The notes under the pieces are model-generated. The model was not told the DNA's origin, ran no database searches, and saw only the letters and a program-made list of their open reading frames with translations. A stretch of 8,196 nucleotides of DNA from contig DHIR01000272.1 in the NCBI GenBank assembly GCA_002403905.1, forward strand, positions 8,581 through 16,776. Direction: 5' to 3'. This stretch comes from Mucilaginibacter sp. UBA4741. GTDB taxonomy: Bacteria > Bacteroidota > Bacteroidia > Sphingobacteriales > Sphingobacteriaceae. Every line of letters starts with the position of its first letter. Position 1 is the first letter of the stretch. A program made the position numbers and the translations under genes. Below, piece by piece: positions 1 to 7,195 of the stretch.

Positions 1-102
1 AATATATGTAACTCAATATAAGATAAGTAAACCTCAATTATAGTCGATTACAAACCCTTATCTCTATAAAGTAAAATTGCAAATACACTCGCTTATAAAA
101 CC

Positions 103-1539
103 ATGGCATTTTCAACATCATCTCCGTCAAATCAAAAAGCACCAGCATCAACAAGTGCATCGGTTAATCACAATATTTCATTGGCCATTTTAACTTTGTT
201 GTTTTTTATATGGGGCTTTATTGTAAGCATGAATGATGTGCTTATACCAAAGCTAATGAGTGTTTTTACTCTGCTACACTGGCAGGCCATGTTGGTCCAA
301 ACTGCATTTTTTGGTGCCTATTTTATTGTTTCATTGGTGTATTTTCTGCTTTCGGTAACCCGAGAGGATCCCATTATGCGAATGGGTTACAAAAACGGTA
401 TTATTTTCGGACTTTGTATTTGCGCCTTAGGCGCGTTATTGTTTTATCCCGCCGCGGTTTATGCGAGTTACGCTTTCTTTTTAATAGCCTTGTTTATCAT
501 TGCTTCCGGTACGGCTATATTACAAATTGCGGCCAACCCATATGTAACTATATTAGGGCCACCTGAAAGTGCATCGGCGCGTTTGAATTTAACACAAGCC
601 TTTAATTCCTTTGGCACAACTATAGCGCCCGTTTTAGGCGGTTATTTAATTTTTAGTAATATAAACATTGTTGGACCGGCCAATGCAGATTCGGTAAAAG
701 TGCCCTACATAGCCCTTGCAGGTGTTTTATTACTTATCGCAATAGTGATAAAAAAAGCCAGGCTGCCCCATATTATTAAAGATCATGTACACATAAACAA
801 TGCCGGGGCATTAAAGTATCTGCATTTAGTATTGGGGGTCATCTGCATCTTTGCGTATGTGGGAGGCGAGGTAACTGTAGGCAGCAATTTTATCAGCTTT
901 ATGAAGTTACCGGCAGTGGGGGGTATGAATTTAGCGGTTGCTAAAAACTTTTTAGCATTTTTTTGGGGTGGCGCCATGTTTGGCCGGTTTTTAGGGGCGA
1001 TAGCGCTAAGCGATTCTATAAAAGGCGTATACAAATATGTGATGATGCTGTCACTTGGTCTGCTTGTTTTTTTTACAGTATATGGCTTATACAGTTTACG
1101 CTCGGGCGTAATTATGTTTGGGTTGGTTATGTTAAATGTCCTGATATTTATCCTGGCCCGTTTTAAGCCCGCAAAAACATTAAGCTACTTTGCATTAATT
1201 GTTGTATTGTTATTATTAACAGCAATATTTACTAGGGGTGAAACCGCTATATGGGCTATGGTAGCTATCGGTTTTTTTAATTCCATCATGTTCCCCACTA
1301 TTTTTGCCCTGGCGGTAAAGGGCCTGGGTAGTTACACCAGTCAAGGTGCATCCTTATTGGTAATGGCCTGTGTAGGGGGCGCCATTATCCCGCCTTTACA
1401 AGGCTACTTTGCTGATGTTACCCATAACCTGCAACTTTCGTTTCTTATCCCAGTTTTATGTTATATATATGTTTTATTTTATGGACTAAAGGGATTTATG
1501 CCGGCAGGTATTACTGAAGATATTACAGGTGAAAAATAA
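103..1539 (+). CDS. FucP/GluP-family sugar MFS transporter (sugar:H+ symporter)
   Basis: Inner-membrane permease of 478 aa, probably importing a monosaccharide with protons. Family marks: FFIWGFIVSMNDVLIPKL at residues 34-51 (Asp45 matches the Asp of the L-N-D motif of E. coli FucP), AANPYVTILGP at 143-153 followed by SARLNLTQAFNSFGTT, and FNSIMFPTIF then SQGASLLVMACVGGAIIPP in the C-terminal half. By eye there are 14 hydrophobic segments, at about 28-50, 63-84, 96-118, 121-140, 167-185, 199-217, 239-266, 281-302, 311-330, 334-352, 359-377, 382-404, 414-432 and 443-463. FucP has 12; the extra pair (about 304-350) is inserted before RFKPAKTLSYFALI, which aligns with FucP RFAPHKVLAAYALI. The first 24 residues are a Ser/Ala/Thr-rich cytoplasmic tail. 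ATG 103 is the only reasonable start because the next Met is inside helix 1. Known relatives carry fucose, glucose/galactose, GlcNAc or sialic acid, so the substrate is not assigned. It is separated from susC by 654 bp and is probably a separate transcript. Confidence 0.93.
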   Translation: MAFSTSSPSNQKAPASTSASVNHNISLAILTLLFFIWGFIVSMNDVLIPKLMSVFTLLHWQAMLVQTAFFGAYFIVSLVYFLLSVTREDPIMRMGYKNGIIFGLCICALGALLFYPAAVYASYAFFLIALFIIASGTAILQIAANPYVTILGPPESASARLNLTQAFNSFGTTIAPVLGGYLIFSNINIVGPANADSVKVPYIALAGVLLLIAIVIKKARLPHIIKDHVHINNAGALKYLHLVLGVICIFAYVGGEVTVGSNFISFMKLPAVGGMNLAVAKNFLAFFWGGAMFGRFLGAIALSDSIKGVYKYVMMLSLGLLVFFTVYGLYSLRSGVIMFGLVMLNVLIFILARFKPAKTLSYFALIVVLLLLTAIFTRGETAIWAMVAIGFFNSIMFPTIFALAVKGLGSYTSQGASLLVMACVGGAIIPPLQGYFADVTHNLQLSFLIPVLCYIYVLFYGLKGFMPAGITEDITGEK

Positions 1540-1570
1540 TTTCATTGGCAATAAAAAGTATCAATATCCA

Positions 1571-1623
1571 TAATCGGTAAGTAGTCACAGATAAATAGTA
1601 AAACCGATTATAATTATCGGTTT
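1571..1623 (+). terminator. Hairpin behind the permease with a competing upstream arm
   Basis: The arms aaaccgat (1601-1608) and atcggttt (1616-1623) are perfectly complementary, giving an 8-bp stem with a 7-nt loop that ends in three T. A second segment, taatcggt (1571-1578), is perfectly complementary to accgatta (1603-1610), so two exclusive foldings are possible. It begins 32 nt after the permease stop codon. The T-tract is short, so a terminator or 3'-end stabiliser role is tentative. Confidence 0.4.
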
Positions 1624-1656
1624 GTACGCCCTCATATTTTAGCCATATTTCATACG

Positions 1657-1682
1657 GGCTTAAAACTAATAAGCCATTTTTT
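1657..1682 (+). terminator. Probable intrinsic terminator of the permease gene
   Basis: The arms ggctta (1657-1662) and taagcc (1670-1675) form a perfect 6-bp stem with a 7-nt loop, followed after one A by six T (1677-1682). It lies about 118 nt after the permease stop codon and has the classic hairpin-plus-T-run layout. It would separate permease transcription from the susC region. Confidence 0.55.
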
Positions 1683-1790
1683 GCTTACGAAACCTGCGAA
1701 AGGTTACTAAAATGCGGACTAAGTTTAAGGTATATTTCAGGTTTGTCTTCACAATTTATTTCTCCCGCTATTCAGGCCATAGGTAATAGA

Positions 1791-1808
1791 TAGTGTAAAT
1801 AGTGTATA
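1791..1808. repeat. Short tandem 9-mer (tagtgtaaa / tagtgtata)
   Basis: Two adjacent 9-mers at 1791-1799 and 1800-1808 differ at one base. They could be a direct-repeat site for a regulator upstream of susC, but in AT-rich DNA a chance origin is quite possible. Confidence 0.2.
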
Positions 1809-1902
1809 TACGAAAGCAAATAAAGTACTTTCATTCCACACCTGCCTGGGGTAATTTAGTCCTGCCAATTATAATAATCTGCTACACCAAAGTTAGTAGC
1901 CT

Positions 1903-1947
1903 GATTGAAAATACTGAGTAAAAAATACACTGATTAATTAAACCTTA
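1903..1947. repeat. Direct repeat copy 1 (upstream copy of the susC leader element)
   Basis: This 45-nt element begins gattgaaaatactgag and contains the 8-base palindrome ttaattaa (1934-1941). It matches copy 2 at 2150-2194 at 42 of 45 positions; the differences are a/g at element position 18, g/a at position 30 and c/g at position 41. The two copies start 247 bp apart. Unlike copy 2 it is not followed by a start codon, and similarity stops at its end. It may be a relic of a duplicated 5' leader or a second copy of a regulatory site. Confidence 0.85.
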
Positions 1948-1956
1948 AGTGTTTAG

Positions 1957-2020
1957 CGCTTAAATTAAGCGGCAAGTGCATGTTTAATATGATTAAGGGG
2001 CTTGCCGTTTAATCATATTA
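1957..2020 (+). promoter_or_regulatory. Cluster of mutually exclusive stem-loops upstream of susC
   Basis: Three overlapping stems can be drawn. Stem 1: cgctta (1957-1962) with taagcg (1966-1971), 6 bp and a 3-nt loop. Stem 2: 1964-1976 with 2001-2013, 13 bp with a single G-U pair and a 24-nt loop. Stem 3: taatatgattaa (1985-1996) with ttaatcatatta (2009-2020), 12 perfect bp and a 12-nt loop, followed by tttg. Stems 2 and 3 share 2009-2013, and stems 1 and 2 share 1964-1971 in part, so they cannot all form together. An 11-codon mini-ORF (ATG 1980 to TAA 2010-2012, MFNMIKGLAV) runs through the same bases. This is the layout expected of an attenuator or RNA switch, provided transcription starts upstream; if the promoter is at 2095-2102 it would instead act as DNA or as a terminator of upstream transcription. 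Confidence 0.45.
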
Positions 2021-2094
2021 TTTGTCTTACCCTGTTGTGAAAAATAATATTACAAATAGGTAGGAAAGTAATAGAATACTATACCGCCTGAAAT

Positions 2095-2102
2095 TACTTT
2101 TG
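2095..2102 (+). promoter_or_regulatory. Candidate Bacteroidota -7 box for susC
   Basis: TACTTTTG matches the Bacteroidota -7 consensus TAnnTTTG at all six fixed positions. No convincing TTTG or TTG -33 element sits at the expected distance upstream. Transcription would start near 2108 and give a leader of about 85 nt that contains repeat copy 2. One such match by chance in an AT-rich gap of this size would not be surprising. Confidence 0.35.
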
Positions 2103-2149
2103 ATGTAAGATTTAAATATGGTGCATATTTTTATATCCTACTGATATTT

Positions 2150-2194
2150 GATTGAAAATACTGAGTGAAAAATACACTAATTAATTAAAGCTTA
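2150..2194. repeat. Direct repeat copy 2, abutting the susC start codon
   Basis: Second copy of the 45-nt element, 42/45 identical to 1903-1947. It occupies the space immediately before susC and its last base is the A of ATG 2194, so it would be the proximal 5' untranslated leader of the susCD mRNA. It also contains the palindrome ttaattaa (2181-2188). The position suggests a role in translation initiation or as a target for a small RNA or protein; this is inference. Confidence 0.85.
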
Positions 2195-5100
2195 TGAAAA
2201 TACGATCTCTACTTATCCAACGGAAAGTTATTGTTTCTTTTAAACCAAAAAAACAGCAAATGAAAAAAGCAACATTACTCCATTACGGTTTTGTGATTAT
2301 TGCTTTCCTTTTTTTATCACTAACAGGTTTTGCCCAACAACGAAAAATAAGTGGTATTGTGCAGGATAGGGAAAACAATACTCCGCTTCAAGGGGCAACT
2401 GTTTCTGTAAAAGACAAAAAGTCCAGTACAACTACGGGGGCTGATGGCAGATTTAATATAACCGTGCCCGATGGAAAAGCATCACTTATATTCAGTTTTA
2501 TCGGATATCAAACTCAGGAAGTATTTGTAGGCGATAAAAGTAATATGAATATTCAGATGGAAGCCTCTGTCTCTGGATTGAACGATGTTGTGGTAATTGC
2601 GTATGGTACACAAAAGAAAGCTACAGTTACAGGAGCCATTGCATCAATACAGACTAAAGAAATTAAACAAAGCCCGGCAGCAAATTTAGCTGTAACGCTA
2701 GCAGGCCGTTTACCAGGTTTAACTGCTATTCAAAGAAGTGGGGAGCCCGGAGCTGATGTAACCGATTTGTATATCCGCGGTCAGGGAACTACTAATGCTC
2801 AAAGCCCTATTGTTCTGGTTGATGGAGTAGAAAGAGATCTTACCTATATTGATCCGAATGAAATTGCAACGGTTACGATATTGAAAGATGCTTCCTCTAC
2901 TGCTATTTTTGGTGTTAGGGGAGCTAATGGTGTAATCCTAATTACAACCAGAAGGGGTACCTCAGAAATACCTGAAATAAATCTTACATCAGAAGCCAGT
3001 GCTCAGAGTTTCACAAGATTAATTACCCCTGTTAATTCTTACGAATTTGCAACCACGCGAAATCTTGCTCAGGCTAATGACGGCCTAAGCCAAACTTACT
3101 CTGCATCAGATATTGAGCACTACAGGACACAGGATGATCCGTTGCGATATCCGAATACAGACTGGCGTAATATTTTAACAAAAAAGTATGCATTGCAGCA
3201 GCGGTACAACCTAAATGTTTCGGGAGCAAGTAAAGCAGTTAAATATTTTGTAAATGTCGGTTATTTAAGTCAGGGAAGCCAATTCAAAAATGAAGCTAAC
3301 CTTCCTTATGATCCAAGTTTTAATCTACAACGCTACAACTTTCGTTCAAATATTGACTTTCAGTTAAACAAAACATTAAAAGCATATCTGAATGTTGCCG
3401 GAACGCTTGAAAAACAAAATGGACCATACTACCCACCTGGTTCTAGCCCAGCATCATTTTATGTAATTGCTTACATGGCTGCCCAGGGTGCAACCACTCC
3501 CGGACCGCTTACACCAAATGGCCAGGTTTTAACCAATTCAATACTAGCAGGCGCACCTCCTTATGGAATTCTAAATAGGTCTGGTTATCAGACACTTAAC
3601 AGAACTAATATAACCGCATCTTACGGTATGGATCAGTCTCTTGATTTTTTGACCAAAGGATTAGCTGCAAAAGCAATGATTTCCTTTGATACAAGATCTG
3701 GTGATATGTTTTATGCAAGCAAAGGATATGAGAGATATATCCAGGTTATTGACCCTGTTACCAACAATGTTTCCTACCAATTAGGAAATGGTACACTAGA
3801 AACTCCACTAGCTCTTTCAGGTACAGAAAGTTACCAGCAGATTTTCAATGTTCAAGGTTATATAAATTATAACAGAACATTTAATAAACATGCAGTAACA
3901 GGATTAATTCTGTTTCAGCAATCGAATAACATCATAGATGTACAACTGCCATTTAACTACTTGGGTGTTGCAACCCGTTTAACTTATGGCTTTGATAATA
4001 AATATTTTGCCGAGTTCAACGCGGGTTATAACGGTTCTGAACAGTTCAGAAAAGGGAACAGATTTGGATTTTTTCCTGCTGTTTCAGGAGCATGGCTTGT
4101 ATCTAATGAAAAATTCTTAGAAAATAATAATGTCATCACAAACTTAAAAGTAAGGGGTTCTTACGGTGAGGTTGGAAATGATCGTTTAAGTGGTGCAAGA
4201 TTCCAATACCTTGATAATATATCAATAGGTGGGGGAGGCTATTCCGCCAGTTTGGGGAGCGGGCAAAGAATTAATATTGCTACTTTAGGAAACCCTGATT
4301 TGAAATGGGAAATCGCGAGAAAAGCGGATATTGGCCTTGAACTTGGGATATTTAACTCATTCAACCTTGTTGTAGATGTATTCCAAGAAAATAGAGATAA
4401 TATACTACAAAACCAGAATATTGTACCTGTATTGAACGGGTTATCGTTAGGCGCACTTCCTAAGTTAAATTTTGGTTCAGTAGAAAATAAAGGCTATGAG
4501 ATTGAACTGAATTTCAAAAAAGTATTTAATAAAAATTTCTCTCTTTCAACTAAATTAAATTTAAATCATGCCAAAAACAAACAACTGTTTGCTGATGAAC
4601 CAATGTTGCCTGTAGATTATGCTTACCGATACAGGCAAACCGGTTATTCATTAGGACAACCATTTGGCTATATCGTAGACAGATATTTTACAGATCAGAA
4701 TGATATTGCAAATTCTCCTATACAAAATGTTGGCGGGCATGTATCCCGCCCCGGCGATTTTAAATATAAGGATTTAAATAACGATGGAGTGATAGATGCA
4801 AAAGATTATGCTCCTATTGGCTATTCTAATATACCTGAAACTCAATTTGGAGGAGCTATCAATCTAACCTACAAAAACTTTGACCTTAGTGTGCTTGTGC
4901 AGGGAGTATCTCAAGTTTATCAATACTTTAATCAGACGTACGGAACTTGGGAGGGATTTAATTACGTTGAAAGGCATACGGAAAGCTGGACTGCGGATCG
5001 TGCAGCAAATGGCTATAATATCAAATATCCAAGACTTACCACTCAAGCATCACCTAATGATTTAGCTAATACATTTTTCATTGTAGATGCAAGCTACATC

Positions 5101-5316
5101 AGGTTAAAAAATGTAGAATTTGGATATTCACTGCCAACAAATCTCTCAAGAAAAATAGGCTCAAAAGGAATAAGGCTATATGTCAATGGACTCAATTTAT
5201 ATACATGGGACAAGCTTCCGACCAAAGATTTCGATCCGGAGGTAGGAGGTAGCCGTGGTAATCTTGCGTATCCAATGCTAAGGATATACAATGTTGGTGT
5301 AAATGTAAAATTCTAA
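2194..5316 (+). CDS. SusC/RagA-family TonB-linked outer-membrane transporter
   Basis: A 1040-aa outer-membrane, TonB-powered importer of oligosaccharides or other large nutrients, working under a SusD lid. Order of parts: signal peptide with hydrophobic core about residues 32-45 and likely cleavage after GFA (47); carboxypeptidase-D-like regulatory domain about 51-123 (KISGIV, GATVSV, GADGRFNI, FIGYQTQEV); TonB-box-like DVVVIAYGTQKK at 131-142; plug to about 255, with LYIRGQGT, LVDGVERD, TVTILKDASSTAIFG and RGANGVILITTRRG; then a beta-barrel beginning around TDWRN (322-326) and ending in a terminal Phe (VNVKF), the usual BAM signal. D860-L-N-N-D-G-V-I-D868 is the calcium-loop-like motif common in SusC proteins. 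There is no STN domain, so it is probably not an ECF-sigma signal transducer. ATG 2260 (Met23, MKKATLLHYGF) is a plausible alternative start giving a standard-length signal peptide; both starts have A-rich upstream DNA. The SusD partner follows after 26 nt. Confidence 0.97.
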   Translation: MKIRSLLIQRKVIVSFKPKKQQMKKATLLHYGFVIIAFLFLSLTGFAQQRKISGIVQDRENNTPLQGATVSVKDKKSSTTTGADGRFNITVPDGKASLIFSFIGYQTQEVFVGDKSNMNIQMEASVSGLNDVVVIAYGTQKKATVTGAIASIQTKEIKQSPAANLAVTLAGRLPGLTAIQRSGEPGADVTDLYIRGQGTTNAQSPIVLVDGVERDLTYIDPNEIATVTILKDASSTAIFGVRGANGVILITTRRGTSEIPEINLTSEASAQSFTRLITPVNSYEFATTRNLAQANDGLSQTYSASDIEHYRTQDDPLRYPNTDWRNILTKKYALQQRYNLNVSGASKAVKYFVNVGYLSQGSQFKNEANLPYDPSFNLQRYNFRSNIDFQLNKTLKAYLNVAGTLEKQNGPYYPPGSSPASFYVIAYMAAQGATTPGPLTPNGQVLTNSILAGAPPYGILNRSGYQTLNRTNITASYGMDQSLDFLTKGLAAKAMISFDTRSGDMFYASKGYERYIQVIDPVTNNVSYQLGNGTLETPLALSGTESYQQIFNVQGYINYNRTFNKHAVTGLILFQQSNNIIDVQLPFNYLGVATRLTYGFDNKYFAEFNAGYNGSEQFRKGNRFGFFPAVSGAWLVSNEKFLENNNVITNLKVRGSYGEVGNDRLSGARFQYLDNISIGGGGYSASLGSGQRINIATLGNPDLKWEIARKADIGLELGIFNSFNLVVDVFQENRDNILQNQNIVPVLNGLSLGALPKLNFGSVENKGYEIELNFKKVFNKNFSLSTKLNLNHAKNKQLFADEPMLPVDYAYRYRQTGYSLGQPFGYIVDRYFTDQNDIANSPIQNVGGHVSRPGDFKYKDLNNDGVIDAKDYAPIGYSNIPETQFGGAINLTYKNFDLSVLVQGVSQVYQYFNQTYGTWEGFNYVERHTESWTADRAANGYNIKYPRLTTQASPNDLANTFFIVDASYIRLKNVEFGYSLPTNLSRKIGSKGIRLYVNGLNLYTWDKLPTKDFDPEVGGSRGNLAYPMLRIYNVGVNVKF

Positions 5317-5342
5317 TTTTAAAAGCATAAAAAATAAAAACT

Positions 5343-7106
5343 ATGAAAAAAATAATATATACGGTTGTACTTATTGTTATTGTTACGGCAATAAGTTGCA
5401 AAAAAAATCCGCTAGATATTACGCCTGATGGGCGGTTAACAATAGCAGGTGTTTTTAATAATGATATACAAACTCAGGCATTTTTAAACTCTGTTTATGC
5501 TTCAATTCCAGGTTATCTAGCAACTTATCATTATTACGCCTTTTTTTCTCCTCTAAGTGATGAGTCCCAGGATTCTGATGTTGGTAATGAGGTGGATGGC
5601 GGTGTTGCCGGACTCTGGATGGTAGGTGCTCTATCACCTAGTTCTAATCCTATAGCAAGAGCGTCTGCAGAAACTGTTAATAACGACCATTATACCTCTT
5701 TTTGGGCAGGCATCAGAAATGCGAATGTATTTCTGCAAAATATAGATAATGCTAATGTTCCAGATCTGGTTAATAAAAGCAGATATAAAGCGGAAGCTCA
5801 TATATTGCGTGCTTTTTATTATTGGGAATTGATTAAACAATACGGCTCTATGCCTGTTATAGATAAGCCTTTTGATCTTGGATTTGATTATAAAACTTTA
5901 ACAAGACCATCTTTTCAATCTGATATAGATTTTATCGTTAAAGATTGTGATGCAGCAATTTCCAATCCTGATTTGCCAATACGCATCACACAAGTATTGG
6001 AAGGAAGCAGATTTAGCAAGGCTGTTGCTTATGCTATAAAATCTGAAGCTTTATTGTATAATGCCAGCCCACTTTGGAACCCTGGTAATGATCCAACTAA
6101 ATGGATAGCAGCAGCAACAGCTTCCAAAGCAATATTATCGGCACTAACCAAAGGAAACGAGTATGTTCTGGCAACAAATTACGAGAGCTATTTCCTCAAT
6201 CAGGCAGACTATGTTACTTCTCCAAGAGACAGGGAAACCATTTATGAAAGGCCAGGTGGATTGCCTGCCACAGCCCGTGCTAATAATAGTATAACAGCCA
6301 AAATTGGTGCTTTGAGAGCTGGTACATGTCCATCACAGGAATTAGTGGACAGTTATGACATGCAGGCGACAGGGCAGCCTGCAATAACGGGCTACTTGGA
6401 TGCTGATCATTTATTGCCCGTCATTAATACAGCTTCAGGTTACGATGAAACAAATCCGTATACAGGCAGAGATCCTCGTTTTTATGCTACTGTTTGGTAT
6501 AACAATGCACAATATGATAATATTTCGGGAGCAGGTAAACTTTATTCTTTGCAAATTTATACAGGTGGTGCTGATCAACTTATAAAGACACCCCCAAATA
6601 AGAGAAATACACATACCGGATACTATCTCCGAAAACTTATAGATTCAAAACTGGTAAATACAGTTGCCCAAACTGCCGGCTGGAAAAAGTACCGTTTGGC
6701 AGAAATTTATCTGAATTATGCGGAAGCTGAGAATGAAGCATCCGGACCTATACCAGAAGTTTACGCTGCAATAAATACAATACGCACCAGATCTTCTATG
6801 CCTAATCTTCCTGTTGGTTTAACTCAAGTTCAGATGCGTGAAAGGATACACAGGGAGCGGCGAGTTGAACTGGCGGTTGAGGAGCACCGTTTCTGGGATG
6901 TCCGTAGGTGGAAAATTTTAGATCAAACTGATCAGCTGGTTACAGGGATGCAAATAACCAAAAATGCAAATGGTACATTTACTTATAATAGATTTGTAAC
7001 TGAACGTCGGAATTCATGGCAGGATAAATTTCGGATATTCCCGATACCTATCGGAGATGCCTCCAAAATTCCGGATTTTAGTAGTAATCAAAACCCCGGT
7101 TGGTAG
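5343..7106 (+). CDS. SusD/RagB-family nutrient-binding outer-membrane lipoprotein
   Basis: A 587-aa surface lipoprotein that binds the glycan and caps the SusC barrel. The signal peptide ends in a lipobox-like AISC with Cys19 as the lipidation site, followed by KK and then Asp26. The helical (TPR-like) N-terminal part includes KAEAHILRAFYYWELIKQYG at residues 149-168, then MPVI, the usual SusD signature. The C-terminal SusD/RagB signature is intact: KKYRLAEIYLNYAEAENEA from residue 448 and ERRVELAVEEHRFWDVRRW at 505-523. The protein ends in a typical short tail (SSNQNPGW). The length is normal for the family and I see no frameshift or truncation. ATG 5343 lies in an A-rich stretch 26 nt after the susC stop codon, so the two are almost certainly co-transcribed. 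The ligand cannot be inferred from the sequence alone. Confidence 0.97.
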   Translation: MKKIIYTVVLIVIVTAISCKKNPLDITPDGRLTIAGVFNNDIQTQAFLNSVYASIPGYLATYHYYAFFSPLSDESQDSDVGNEVDGGVAGLWMVGALSPSSNPIARASAETVNNDHYTSFWAGIRNANVFLQNIDNANVPDLVNKSRYKAEAHILRAFYYWELIKQYGSMPVIDKPFDLGFDYKTLTRPSFQSDIDFIVKDCDAAISNPDLPIRITQVLEGSRFSKAVAYAIKSEALLYNASPLWNPGNDPTKWIAAATASKAILSALTKGNEYVLATNYESYFLNQADYVTSPRDRETIYERPGGLPATARANNSITAKIGALRAGTCPSQELVDSYDMQATGQPAITGYLDADHLLPVINTASGYDETNPYTGRDPRFYATVWYNNAQYDNISGAGKLYSLQIYTGGADQLIKTPPNKRNTHTGYYLRKLIDSKLVNTVAQTAGWKKYRLAEIYLNYAEAENEASGPIPEVYAAINTIRTRSSMPNLPVGLTQVQMRERIHRERRVELAVEEHRFWDVRRWKILDQTDQLVTGMQITKNANGTFTYNRFVTERRNSWQDKFRIFPIPIGDASKIPDFSSNQNPGW

Positions 7107-7146
7107 GTAATTGTTATAGCTATCATAGAAATCTTCAAGCTTTAGC

Positions 7147-7193
7147 AACATAATTATGACTTGCACCATGCTTGTGCAAGTCATAATTATGTT
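7147..7193 (+). terminator. Perfect 20-bp stem-loop after susD
   Basis: Bases 7147-7166 pair perfectly with 7174-7193 around a 7-nt loop (catgctt, 7167-7173). Each arm contains the self-complementary 10-mer cataattatg. It begins 41 nt after the susD stop codon. Only a short T stretch follows (three T, interrupted by G), so it may be an inefficient terminator, an attenuator that lowers downstream expression relative to susCD, or an mRNA 3'-end stabiliser. As DNA it could also be a dimeric regulator site. Confidence 0.6.
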
Positions 7194-7195
7194 TG
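7188..7195 (+). promoter_or_regulatory. Candidate -7 box for the downstream lipoprotein gene
   Basis: TATGTTTG fits TAnnTTTG at all fixed positions and overlaps the right arm of the stem-loop at 7147-7193. A TTG at 7161-7163 is several bases too far upstream for the usual -33 spacing, so support is partial. If used, it would give the Asp-box lipoprotein gene its own transcript with a leader of about 125 nt, and the palindrome would lie where a regulator could block it. Confidence 0.3.

Larger units (their letters stand above)
1540..2193. other. Long structured intergenic region between permease and susC
   Basis: These 654 bp contain no coding region I can support: reading frames are short and match no family I recognise. 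They do hold the non-coding elements listed separately: two terminator-like hairpins just after the permease (1571-1623, 1657-1682), a tandem 9-mer (1791-1808), two copies of a 45-nt direct repeat, a cluster of alternative stem-loops (1957-2020) and a possible -7 promoter box (2095-2102). Apart from the tandem 9-mer, I see nothing distinctive in 1683-1902. Confidence 0.8.

Noticed and set aside
72..79. taaaattg as a -7 box for the permease gene
   Set aside because: It matches five of six fixed positions with no -33 element, which is too weak to list in AT-rich DNA.
783..1034. Minus-strand open frame of 83 aa inside the permease gene
   Set aside because: It lies wholly within a well-supported membrane protein gene, shows no recognisable family and is the expected shadow of hydrophobic codons read in antisense.
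2143..2150. gatatttg as a -7 promoter box directly before repeat copy 2
   Set aside because: It matches TAnnTTTG at only five of six fixed positions and has no -33 element; the box at 2095-2102 is a better match.
1903..2194. CRISPR array or insertion-sequence reading of the two 45-nt repeats
   Set aside because: There are only two copies, the 202-nt gap is far longer than a CRISPR spacer, and the repeats are direct with no transposase and no terminal inverted repeats.
1903..2194. Invertible promoter of the type known for Bacteroides surface loci
   Set aside because: Inversion needs inverted repeats at both ends; these copies are in the same orientation, so only deletion or duplication is possible.
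4771..4797. Dockerin or EF-hand-like DLNNDGVID motif in SusC as a novelty
   Set aside because: This calcium-loop-like motif is common in SusC-family barrels, so it supports the family call but is not unusual.
5192..5401. Minus-strand frame of 69 aa across the susC-susD junction
   Set aside because: It overlaps the conserved SusC C-terminus and the SusD signal peptide; its hydrophobic stretch is only the antisense of AT-rich coding DNA.
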